Below the pieces are notes generated by a model that worked only from the letters and a program-made list of their open reading frames with translations, did no database searches and was not told the origin of the DNA. Source: Ophiura sarsii (Eukaryota; Echinodermata; Ophiuroidea; Amphilepidida; Ophiuridae). From it: 64,000 nt of DNA. Shown here piece by piece: positions 1-12,400 of the stretch. Every line of letters begins with the position of its first letter. The first letter of the stretch is position 1. Both the position numbers and the translations under genes were made by a program. The stretch is taken from contig CM069445.1 in the NCBI GenBank assembly GCA_035610835.1, positions 39,756,656 to 39,820,655 of the forward strand. The letters are read 5' to 3'.

Positions 1-314
1 TGCAGACAACATGTCCTTTTTGACATGACTGGTCACATATAAATAATGACAGAATGAACCTCAGAGAGTGCCAAACTGATCATGGTGTTTGCAGAGTCTA
101 TTGAGTTCTCCCCACTCACTTCCATTTAGCATTTACTGTTATTACATGGCTGGTGCCGTCGTCAGTAACTCAAGTGGGATTTTGCAAAAATAAAATATAC
201 AATAAAATTAAATATTAATTAATTTCTTTGTTAATAAAAATAAATTAAATAATAAAAATCAAATTAAAAAATCATATATAAATCATTAATAATAAACATT
301 TAATAAAAACAAAC
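1..314. other. Intron sequence at the left edge
   Basis: AT-rich from 180-300 with poly-A/T runs. No exon with good splice sites was found. Confidence 0.5.
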
Positions 315-458
315 CTCTGCGTCTGCCTTTGGTATTAACTCCAGCGTAAGAACTTCCCGATTTTTCCATGTCGTAAGATTCATTTGATCATAGAAGCTTT
401 CTCTGCGAACACTCAGCATTTCTACAACATACTTTGGCACAGTTTGAAAATCTACAAG
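315..458 (-). CDS. Stabilin-like exon 53: FAS1 7, histidine-free middle part
   Basis: 48 codons, phase 0/0: VPKYVVEMLSVRRESFYDQ, then LTLELIPKADAE. The usual His after the helix is Val/Met here. Donor GTTTGT is weak. It is separated from exon 52 by the 7.2-kb intron that holds the LINE. The rest of FAS1 7 must lie left of the window. Confidence 0.8.
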
Positions 459-3400
459 CTAGAAATAAACAAAATGACCCAAAGAGTTAGTATATCGCTA
501 CCAGCATAATTCTGGAAAACTCTCCACACTCTATATTATAATACATTTTATTCCGTAAAAGGTAAGGTGTGAGGGGTACAATGTGAAGGGGATTACATAA
601 TTATTCCATGCAACCAACAGCAAGATCTGCGCATGTCACTGACCATGGTGGACGTGTAGACATTTTGCTCCGGGAGTCCCGCTTATTTTCGAATTTTTAT
701 TGGCGATTTTAAATGATTTCTTCTCTTCTAGTTTGATTCTGTTTGTTTATGCTACGCACCAGGAGTGTCAAGGACTGAAAATGAATGACAAAAAACTACG
801 AAAATCTCCGAGAAATAAGGATTCAGATACCATTGCAGATAGTAATAGTGATACACGTGGGGAATCTTCTCAAAATGGCGACGGGGCAAGTAACGCTGAT
901 ATCGTGAAAAAGTTAGATGACATTGCCGGTCTGCTAAAAACTGTTATATCACGTCTTGACCACATGGAAAGTGGTCTTAAAAGTGTGGAAGAAGGACAGG
1001 CATCCATCAAGGCAAAAGTTAACTGCCTCGAAGCCTCAGCAGAAAACGTGAACACGACTCTAGAAGAATTAAAATCAGAGCAGAGTTCCCTCGTCAAACG
1101 TGATGAATTTAACAAGCTAAAACAACAGGTAGATGACATGGGAAATAGATCAAGGCGTAACAACATCGTGATCTGGGGCATCCCAGAGAGCAGTGAGGGC
1201 TCTATAGACTGTAAGGAATTCATGACGGATTTCTTTACTCATCACATGAAAGTGGATGGAGAAATTGAAATCGAAAGAGCACATCGTAGCCCAATGGGGA
1301 AATTAGCACTGGCGCAGGCTGGAGAGAGAAAAACACCACGGCCAATACATGTAAAGTTGCTGAGATACACTGATCGGGAGCAACTGCTGAAGCTTGCCCC
1401 CCAAAAGCTTAAAAACAACGAGTACAAAGGTAGCAAGATATTTATATCAGACGACGTTACAATAGCAGTTAGAGCAGACCGCAAGAGACTAGTACAGGAA
1501 AGAAATAGGCTGCGTAAAGATGGGCAATTTGCCTTGATACCTTGGAACGTCCCAGCGTGTTTGCTGGTGAAAGACGGCGCAGGACGACTCAAGCGTCTGC
1601 TCGTGTGTGATATTGACCAAAAAGCTTAATTTTTACGGACCGTGGTGTTTTCATATGCAACTTTTACTCATCGCATCAGGCTGTTATCCTCCTTCATTTT
1701 CGCTGGAAACATGTAGACTGTCGGTAAACGATCCATGGATAATATTATACAGACTATCGGTAAGCGATTGGTTTTGAATTTAATGTTTACATTGTTTTTC
1801 TTCAACCTATATTATACGGACTGGCTATATCGGTAAAGCGATTGGAGTGAGCTCCGGAGAGAGCTTACAATACCTGTTTTTTTCATCTTCATTTTCGCTG
1901 GAAAAATGGCTTCCCTTGTTAAATAGACTGCCGGTAAGCGATCCAGGGATGTATTATACAGACTATCGGTAAGCGATCCAGGGATGTATTATACAGACTA
2001 TCGGTAAGCGATTTGCTTGAAATTAATGTTTACATTGATTTTCTTCAACCTTTATTCAACCGTTTTTCATCTTCATTTTCACTGGAAACATGGCTTCCTT
2101 TATAATAGACTGTCGGAAAGCGATCCTTATGGATGTATATACAGACTATCGGTAAGCGATTGGTTATTTAATTTACAATGTTCACCCTGATGTTTACATT
2201 GATTCTTCATACGTTTCGATGCGGAAACAATCTAATTCCAATTGCCATAGGCATGAAATGATTTTCACGGTTTGTGATGAGGTGATAATTTGTCTGTTTA
2301 AACTTTTAGTGAACTGTTGATTGAGTTGATTTGTAATCCAATTATTCATTTTATAGTAAATGAGAAATATATAGTATACTTTAGCGGACTCCCGGCCGCA
2401 TTTTGAAATTCCCGTATAATAAATATGCGGAGAATAGCACTCCTCCCGACTACTCAGAGGTGCGCATTTTTATGTTTTGCAAGACTGTATTTCCATCTTA
2501 CGGACTTGGAGGAACAAAAAAAAGTTCCTCAAAATTTTGTTTTTGTTGATATGTACGTGTATTGTAGTATAAAAATTGCTCATTTTGTCTGTGTTATTAT
2601 CTGTAATTCTGCTGTATACTTTTTTGTAACAATGTACACAATCTGGCTATATACATGTATGAGTACGCATATCTTATTGACGGTATACTGTCATGTTTTT
2701 GCTCCGTGAATTTCTACACCTGATCTCTTCTCCTTGCTTATTGATATTTAAATTTTGGCGCGTGTCATTTGACTATCTGTTGCCCACCCCATTATGTTCG
2801 CCATCACGATTATGTACCGCACATACTGCATCTATTATGTTAATGTGGATTTCTGCGCGCCCGGACCCATTTAAATGGTTTTGTTTTGATCAACCTACAT
2901 TCCATAGCGCCTTTTTTGTCATTCATAGCGAGTCTTTTAATCCCTTCGAGGCTATGCATGCTTTTGAATTCCACAATAGATACACAGGTGTTGTGATTAC
3001 CGGTCGCAATAATAATAATATGTCTATCATTGATTTGATTGTACATGGTATATTTGATCATAAATGACTACACCCGTTAACACTAATTTAAAGATTATTT
3101 CATTGAATGTTAGGGGGATTGGGAATCTCAAAAAACGGGCGAGTATTTTCAATTGGTGCAAAAATACCAATGCTGATTTAATTCTGCTTCAGGAGACTCA
3201 CAGCACTGTCAAGGTTGAAACTCAATGGCAGCAAGAATGGGGAGGGAACATTTTATTTTCACATGGTACCAATAACAGTAAAGGGGTTGCTATCGTTTTT
3301 CGTAAGGGCAATAACATTGATGTCACTGATATTTATAATGACGATGATGGTAGAATTTTATGTATTAATGTTGTCAAAGATGACATGAAGTTTGTTGTGG

Positions 3401-6400
3401 TTAATATTTATGCCCCCAATATTGAAAACATGCAGATAAAGTTCTATATTGATCTTAATAACTACTTTAACGACAACAATTTTGATGAGAAAGAGCGTAT
3501 TATTATTGGTGGTGACTTTAATTGTATTCTGAATGCTAAGATTGATAAGAAAGGTGGGATTATAAAAATCAAGGATGCAGTTGTCGACAAAATTTCTGAT
3601 ATTATGGATAATTTGGATTTAATTGATATATGGAGATTTCAGCATCCTAACTGTAGCAGATTTACATGGCGTCAACCAAACCCTCTTATTCAATGTAGAC
3701 TTGATTTCTTTCTCACTAGTAATAATCTAAATGAGTATATGACACACACTGATATTATACCAGGTATTAGAACTGATCACTCCGCTATTGTTATGAATGT
3801 TCAATTACATAAAGACCCTATCCGTGGTCCCGGTCATTGGAAGTTCAATAATTCGTATCTTGATGATGATGATTACATAAAAAATATGAATAAAAACTTG
3901 ACTGATTGGCTTAATGATCCATCTTTACCTGACATTCAAGTGAAATGGGAATGGATTAAGTTTAAGGTTAGGGAGATGACTATAAAACACTCAAAGATGA
4001 AATCCTTACAACAGAAGAATAAAATCCATGAGCTTACCACGAAACTTAAGTCACTTGAGATATCATTGGCTGACAATCCATCAGAAATTACATTGGCCGA
4101 TATTCAGGTTGTAAGGAATGAGTTGGAAGAGTTGGACTCGAAAATTATTGATGGTATTATTGTTCGTTCTAGAATCAAATGGTCTGAAAAAGGGGAGAAG
4201 AGTAATAAATATTTTTTGAGTTTGGAGAAGAGAAACTGCAAGAAGAAACAATGCAAGAAATTAATTTTGGATAATGGCATTGAGGTTAATAACCCTAATG
4301 AAATTCTAAATGCACAATGTGAGTACTATAAGAACATTTATGAATCCAAAGTTGACAAAGATGCATGTTCCAATAATATTTTTCTGCAGGGTAATGTAAC
4401 ACCCACACTTGATAATGATGACATGTTAAAATGTGAAGGTAATGTCACTCAGGTGGAATTATTTAATGTTCTTAACAAAATGCCTAAAAATAAAAGCCCA
4501 GGTAACGATGGACTTTCTTGTGAATGGTATTTACAATTCTGGAATAAAATTGGTGTTTTCTTGGTTAAAGTACTCAACAGAGGTTTAAGAAGAGGTCAAA
4601 TGTCATCCTCTCAAAGACAAGCTGTTATTACATTGATTGAGAAAGAGGGTAAGGATAGATGTAATTTAAAGAACTGGAGACCTATTTCATTGCTGAATGT
4701 TGACTATAAAATGGTGTCAAAAGCTCTTGCAATGAGAGTTGAGAGTGTTATTCATAAATTAATTCATACTGACCAAAGTGGTTTTGTCAAGGGCAGAAAC
4801 ATTGCAGAATCTGTTCGTACTATTCAAGATATTATTGATTACACTAAATATAAGAATATCCCCGGTTTATTGCTCTTTTTAGATTTTGAGAAGGCATTCG
4901 ACTCGCTTGAGTGGAATTTCATTTTTGCAGCCCTTAAACACTTCAATTTTGGTCCTGATTTTGTTAATCATGTGAAAGCATTGTATAGTAATATAAGTAG
5001 CTGTATTTTGAATAATGGCCTAACCTCTAAATATTTTTCTGTACATAGAGGGGTGAGGCAGGGCGATCCGCTGAGTTCTTTTTTATTTATTTTAGCGATA
5101 GAACTCCTATCAAACTCAATTCGTGGTAACCCATTAATCTCTGGTATTTTAATTAACAACATTGAATTGAAATTAATCCAATATGCTGACGACACAACAT
5201 GTGTTATGGATGGGGTTGACTCTGCCAATACACTCTTGAAGCTTCTTGATTCTTTTACCAAGGTTTCTGGCTTAAAATTGAATGCCAGTAAATCAAAGGG
5301 CCTATGGATTGGTTCAAAGAGAATGAATATAGACAAGCCGCTAAACATTGATTGGCCAACAAAACCGATAAAGGCTTTGGGTGTATTTTTCTCATATGAT
5401 GAAAAGGCAGCTGAGGACATGAATTTTGGCCCAAAATTAAAGCAGGTAAAAACCATTCTTAATATATGGAAAGGTAGAAGGTTAACAATTGCTGGTAAAA
5501 TTATTTTGATCAAGACTTTTGCTCTCTCCAAGTTTATATATTTGGCCTCCGTTTGTCATATTCCAGATTATATAATACAGCAAATAGATAAAGTCATATA
5601 TGAATTTCTGTGGAAAGGTGGTAAAGGTCTTATAAAGAGGCGTACACTTATCGGTGATATTGATGAAGGTGGTTTAAAAATGATCGATGTGAAATCAATA
5701 TTCAAGGCTCAAAAGATTAAGTGGGTAAATAAATACCTTAACACTTCAGCTGCATGGAAATCAATTCTGAATGAGTATATCGCTCCATTTGGTGGTGAGT
5801 TAATATTCCATTGTAATATTCATCCAACTCAAATTCATAAATGGAATAATATTCCAATATTTTATAAGGATATGCTGAAGTCGTATTTTGATTTTATTAT
5901 GCCTGACAAGAATGGTCATCTTCAACAATGTGTATGGAATAACCAATATATTTGTATCAATCATAAGCCTTTTTACTATAAGCATTTTTCCAGGTGTGGT
6001 ATGAATATGATCTCTGATTTATATAATACAAATGGTAAAATTATTCCCTTTGATGTTTGGACTAAACGTGGGGTTGCTAATAAATATTACATGAATTGGA
6101 GAAGCATTGTTGATGCTATTCCAGCTTCTTGGAAGCAAGATTTTAAAAGTGGCTTTAAACGGGACCTTTGTAAAAAAAAAGGTTTCATATTGACGCACGA
6201 GAATAATGAGTCTCACATTGACAATATGACATCCAAAATCATCTATCGTATTCTAGTCCAGAAAATTCAGGAACCTCCTACATCCCAGGTGAAATACAAA
6301 AATGAGCTTAATGTGTTTGACAATGAATGGAGTAGTATTTACCTTATGCCGTTTAAGGCATGTCATGATGTTAGGACAAGAATTTTCCAATACAAGATTA

Positions 6401-9400
6401 ATTTGAATTGCTTAATGACTAATAGTAGATTATTTAAGATGAAAATTGTTGACAATGTGAATTGTACTTTATGCAGTAACTTCCCTGAGACTTTAAAGCA
6501 TATTTTTTGGGATTGTGCTCATGCCATTAACATCTGGGACGAATTTAAAATATGGATTGATTTCAACATGAATTTTAATATTGTTCTTGATTACAAGAAA
6601 ATACTGGTTGGCATTGGCAAAGGAGGAGACTGTAGTGCATTAATTAACTTATGCCTAATACTTATCAAAAAGGTTATCTATGATAGCAGATATCAAAATC
6701 GAATACCTTCAATTCTTGCATTTAAGTATTTAATTAAGTTTCATTATAAACTTGAGAAACAGATCTCTACCAGCAACAACACAATGTATAAATTCATTGA
6801 TAAATGGACAAAATTAGAAAAGTTTTGTGAGGAGTAAAAAAAACAATTGTATATAAGCTTTATTTTTAAGCTTTATTTTATACTTATTGATGTGCTTATT
6901 CATATAACCCAGGAGTGTATACTGTATGTTATTATCTTTCTATTACCGTATTGTAACTGTATGTGATTTGTTTTTATGTTTTTTTGAGCGAAATAAAAAC
7001 AGTAAAGAGAAAAAAAAAACAGCAAGTTTGCACAAACAACTTACGATGAAGCAAAGTTATTTTTCAATATGTGACGTGATCAAGCGAAATGAGTCACATG
7101 CTACAGTATGGTCCAAACCCCACTAAAATCGAACTTCTAGTTTTAAAGTTACAAACAGTTTATCAACTGAGAAAACACGGTAAAACATAAAAATTTGTCA
7201 CTTCTTTTTACCTATAACTCAAAATCAATATTCCCGACATACGACTCATTCCGCTTGATCGCGTCACACATATGCCAGGTTAATGAGTTTTGATAAAATC
7301 TGATGAAGTATCAATGTGCAATCTGATTGATTTTTTTTAAAAGTACATTTTTACATGACGCAAATAAACTGAAATGCATCAGTGCCATGTGGTTAAGTGC
7401 CAGGGGGAGTTTGTCTTGAAACTTTTTAAGCAGGAACATTTGTGTTGAAAGTTATCTTGTGGATTTTGCCGATCAATAAACAGCCACGATATTAACGACA
7501 ACAAAAAATACGAACATTAAGGATTATTGCATGTTATAGCAGCTATCAAAACCTCAGAATTAAACAAAAATATTTGTCTGCAAAAATATTGGCTTATAGA
7601 GTAACGGTATATTAAGCCCCTTAATGTGGTTTTGAACAACTTACCCGATTTGTTCCATTATCGAATGTCTCCCCCATGGGAACAAACACAGTGACACTGG
7701 AATGGCGGCTAGAAAGTATTTCTAGTAATAGATGCCCATCGGACGATGCCCCTTTCTCCTGAGCATAGTTGATGACAGCCTGGACGGTGGATAAAACAAT
7801 GAGGACAGATTACATTACTATGTATGTTACGTGTAGATGTGTGACTTTGTGCTGCCAAGCCATACTTAAACTTTTGTAACAAATCTCATAAAGATGATAT
7901 TGATTTTGCTCTGTGAATCACGCTCTTTTTATTAATTTAACCTTAAATCCTTAGGTCCACTCTAACCAGCCAGATCCTTTGGGAATATCTCAAGGTTGAA
8001 CAGGTGTAAGCTAGTTCATTGAGGTGAACTAGTCAAAGTGGACCTATGCCTTTAATGAAGCTTACACCAAAGTGAACCTGCTTTTAAATAATTTTAATTT
8101 AGCCACAATAGATTTCTGAGAGTATTTCCTTAATATAAGATTTTTCTCAATGAATAATGTATAAAATATGTACATCACAATCCTGTTTGCATGCATTTCA
8201 TAATATAATATCATACAACATACTAGGGATGTTAGTACTTATTTCAATGTATTTCTCATAGTGATTCCAAATGTGGTAATGAAATTCAATAATTTTGACA
8301 TTTTTGAAACATTTTTTTTTTTAAATTTTGGATTGTCTTCTGCAAACACCTCCCGCGTGGAAAGTATTAAAGAGAAAAGGCTTTAACTTCTTTAGGCACA
8401 AGAGAATTAGTACCGTATTCCCTCTATTAAGCGCCTCGAACCCTTACAAAAGTCATTCAAGGTGTGCCTATTTATTGTTTTGGGGTCAATATTACAGTAT
8501 TCAATGGTTTTAAATGGCATGATTTGATAATTTGATGATACAAGCTCCTTTTACAAAACAGAGGAATTACTGCACATGATCCACACAGATTCAAATGTAC
8601 TAATAATGTTAATGTCAGAGAAAACAGTCATCTGGGTAGTATTTTTTGAAAGTAAATCAACTGTTATACTATTTATTTGTCCTAAAGAGATTAAAAATAT
8701 GCACAAAATTGCAGTCATCTGGGTAGTATTTTTTGAAAGTAAATCAAATATTATATTATTTATTTGTCCTAAGAGATTAAAGATATGCACAAATTTGTAA
8801 ATTTTGAATTGTATTGTCGTGTATGAATTAGGTCAATACATGCATATGATTTGTTTCTCAAATAAATTATAGGCACCTGCGTAAATATTGATATGGGCTC
8901 ACAATAGCACTCCCCCTACGGGGTCATGCCATTATTCACACATCAACATCAGCGCGCAATTCATACACATTTTTTGACATAATGAATCTGTCATTGTGAT
9001 ACTTTTATATAAATTAATTCACATTAAAATTAAAAAAAATACTTTACCTCATAAAAGTGGGAGAAAATAGGGACACTCGCCAGTGTTTCTAGAGTGTTTC
9101 CATTGCACAACGTTCCGTTGCCCACATATCCCTCCTTGCATATACATTGTACTGGCGTATCAGTCTGATATGGCTCATAGGACAGCAGCCCATCATCTCT
9201 TCTTCTTCTCGTTTTTGGTCTATACAACTGTGGTCTGCCTGGTCGTGACCTGCGACCTCCGTGTAACCTCGGTGAGATGGGTAGGGGTTCATATTCGGTG
9301 GTAGACGGATCTGGTAAAGATTCTGCAGCAGATGAGGATATGACGTGGCCTGTGTGTTGAAATACAAATGAATATTAAAGAGATATCTTGGCGTTCAAGC

Positions 9401-12400
9401 TCCCTCTGGTAACATCTAGTCTCAGCCAAATACAAAGGTGAAGCAATATTTTGCAAGATTTAAAGTCCTCCTACACCAGAGCCTAAACATTAGACCAAAG
9501 ACGACTGGTCATTCCATCATACCAGACAATAACAGAATTTTAGGCAGAGGAAGTCGACATCATTAGGCTACACAAAAGCGCCCTCAACTGAGAGGGAGAA
9601 CCTTAGTAACAAGTAACCAAAACATCTTGTTTAAATTTTCAGGACCAATTGTTTTATATTTTAGAACAGTTCTAAAGACTGAATCAGGTGCATTTTTACA
9701 AAGGGAACAGTTAAACAAAGATTTTGATGAAAAGAAAGTTCTTGTTTAAATTAATAACTGAAGTAAGTTACTTGTTACATGTTTGGAACATTTAAAAATA
9801 TCAACTAAAAGTGGTAACATCTCTTGAATAAACTTTTGAAGGACCAAAAGAGGGGATTCTTTTCATATAACAGTTACAGAAATTTTGGTCATATGTAGAT
9901 ATTTCATTTTCAAAATATTTAGTATTGTAAATTGTTCTCTATGCATACATAGTGTGGGGGGACTATTCCAAATAGAATATCTTACCATCAATGCAGTAGG
10001 CATTCTCTGAGCAGCCGCCATTATTAACGATACACTGCGGTATTTGCACTCCTTGCGGCTCACAGTGAATACCGTTACCATCATACGATGGCGGGCAATG
10101 ACAGGAACGAGTGTTCTGAAAAAGATTTTAAAATAGTGTAAATTTGACGAAAATATTATTGGATAATTCAATGATAAAGTCGTCAAGTTTGCCATTGTGT
10201 GAGTAGGCCATTAAGGGGGATAAACAAGCAACTAGCTTTGCTGGAGTTTGAAGTGCAGTGCAACTACCATAGAGACAGTTTGTCTATTTTACTGTTTTGT
10301 TGTTGTTTTTTAGAAAGAAGATAAAAAATGCTGATATCAAGGGTAACTTAAGTTTAATCAACCAAAAGGAGGGCAAATTGGCACAAATGCAATTTTTATT
10401 TATTCTACTTAGATTTTTTTTTTTTAAAAGAGGATATTTATTTCCAAGATGGACGTCAGTTCTGAGATTCAGCTCAAAATGACTTGCCAACTTACACAAG
10501 CTATTATTAAACATTCAGGGGGAAAAAATAGTGTATCAAGCCATTATTGAAAAAGTCAACCGAACTGGTTTACGAAACTGTCTAATTGTGAGTACAATTC
10601 TTGGATTTGTTCAACAAAATTTCAATTTTAATTCAGTGTAATTTATAGCCAATTTGTGTAATATATTATGATTTTAAGTCACATGATGCAAATTTCTTGG
10701 GCCAGAATATGAAATCTTCAAGGGAAAGGGTTGGGGACCAACGAAAAGACACAAGGGATTCTACAGATCTCCACGAAGGAAAACTTAAAACAATTACAGC
10801 AAATCAACTCACCGGTCCGGTCATTGTACACTGAGCAGCAGGATGACAACCACCATTGTTCATCTGACATTTGTCTCTAGGTCGGCAGACGACACCATCG
10901 CCATTGTACTCTGTACGACACACGCAGGTCACATTGCCACTGGTAGTCTGGGCACATACAGCGTATGGACTGCATCCTCCATTGTTAAAGGCACACTGGT
11001 TGGTTACTGTACAAACAATTAAAAGATATATCAAATACAAATCAAGATACACAAAATAAAAAAGTGTTTAAATCTCTTTGTTTCAGAAATATGGAAGTTG
11101 ATCCTTATGCCTATAGATGCATTTCTAACGCTTAATAATAACGCTTTGATACCAATTGACCTCGTTAGTTTAGTTGGTAGAGCGTCTCTCTGGAGTTGAG
11201 GAGGTCCCTGGTTCAAATCCCGGCCGAGGAATTAATTTTTCATTTCTCAACCACCACGAGGGAAAAATTAGTTATTATCAGTTGAAGGATTAGTTTGTTA
11301 CTTCACATAGTATCCAAAAACTGTTTTGTCAATCGTAGACACACACACAAAACATGAAACAACAACCAGACATTTATTTTTCTATAAACAGCTCATATCA
11401 TTTAACAGCAAACAATAATGTCAATGTCTCAGCAAATGTAATTGAAATTGTGACATACTTACCTAAACAATCATACCCATCCCCGTGGAATTGTGGGTAA
11501 CACTCGCATTCATTGCTTTCACGACACACGGCATTCTGGTGACACGGTGGGTCACATGAGGGCGTTTCAAATAGGTCTATTTCACAAAATGGCCCGGTCC
11601 ACCCAGCTTGACAGAAACATTGGCCAGAGTTATGTCTGCCCTCTTGACAAATTCCAAGCTCACCGCATTGGCATTCTGAAAGAGATGAAAAAGTCAAAGG
11701 TCAACATTATTAACCTCAAGTGCCCACATGGGATGGAGGATTATTTTACATGGATATATTTGTGTGTCGAAATGGTCAAGTGCCCACATGGGAGGATTAT
11801 TTTACATGGATATATTTGTGTGTCGAAATGGTCAAGTGCCCACATGGGATGGAGGATTATTTTACATGGGAATATTTGTGTGTTGAAATGGTATGGTTCT
11901 CACCAATCATATGGCTCATATTGTAAATCCTAGAATTCATAGTTGGACAGATTTTCAAGAAATTGAACAAAAATGATGTTTTACATACTTATAAGCATGT
12001 ATCATATAGGAACTGATGCTACTGAATAATGTATTATAGAAATTGTAACAGTAACTCTCTCAATATTCGGAGAGTGAAACATTGTGTAACATGATCTAGG
12101 ATGTTACATAATCAACGCATCATTACCCATACAATTCAGTCCATACTGTCCCTCTGTACACAGTTCACAAGCAGTGCCTATAAACCCAGGTTGACATTCA
12201 CAATGACCATACACACCAATCACATGAGTACCACATGGGTCCCACATGGGTATCACATGGGTACCACATGGGTACCACATGGGCCCCACATGGGCCCCAC
12301 ATGTGCGAAATGGTCAATATATTGTTACTTACCCATACAGTTCAGTCCATACCGTCCCTCTGTACACAGTTCACAAGCAGAGCCTGTAAACCCAGGTTGA

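Larger units (their letters stand above)
625..7019 (+). mobile_element. Full-length L1/Tx1-type LINE, antisense to the host gene
   Basis: This is a two-ORF non-LTR retrotransposon of about 6.4 kb inside the intron between exons 52 and 53. Its 3' end has AATAAA-type signals and an A-run at about 7010-7019. The 7-base direct repeat CAGCAAG at 618-624 and 7020-7026 (9 bases if the preceding AA is counted) is a likely target-site duplication, which places the 5' end near 625. Both ORFs are free of stops, so it may be young and active, but activity is inference. A long 1.4-kb stretch separates the ORFs. On the plus strand it is opposite to the stabilin-like gene. Confidence 0.85.

Noticed and set aside
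125..180. Possible exon reading IPLELLTTAPA on the minus strand
   Set aside because: No acceptor, an in-frame stop follows, and no FAS1 motif is present.
870..1592. Minus-strand open frames opposite LINE ORF1
   Set aside because: Shadows of ORF1; no domain and no codon support.
2425..3067. Extra LINE proteins between ORF1 and ORF2
   Set aside because: Overlapping hydrophobic frames without motifs; probably non-coding.
4968..5531. 187-codon minus-strand frame opposite LINE ORF2
   Set aside because: Antisense shadow of the reverse transcriptase region.
9083..9367. Open frames on both strands over exon 51
   Set aside because: Other frames of the real exon. The EGF and FAS1 motifs are in one minus frame only, which also fits the splice phases.
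11160..11230. A functional tRNA gene
   Set aside because: A and B boxes are good, but the anticodon stem has mismatches, so only a tRNA-like label is kept.
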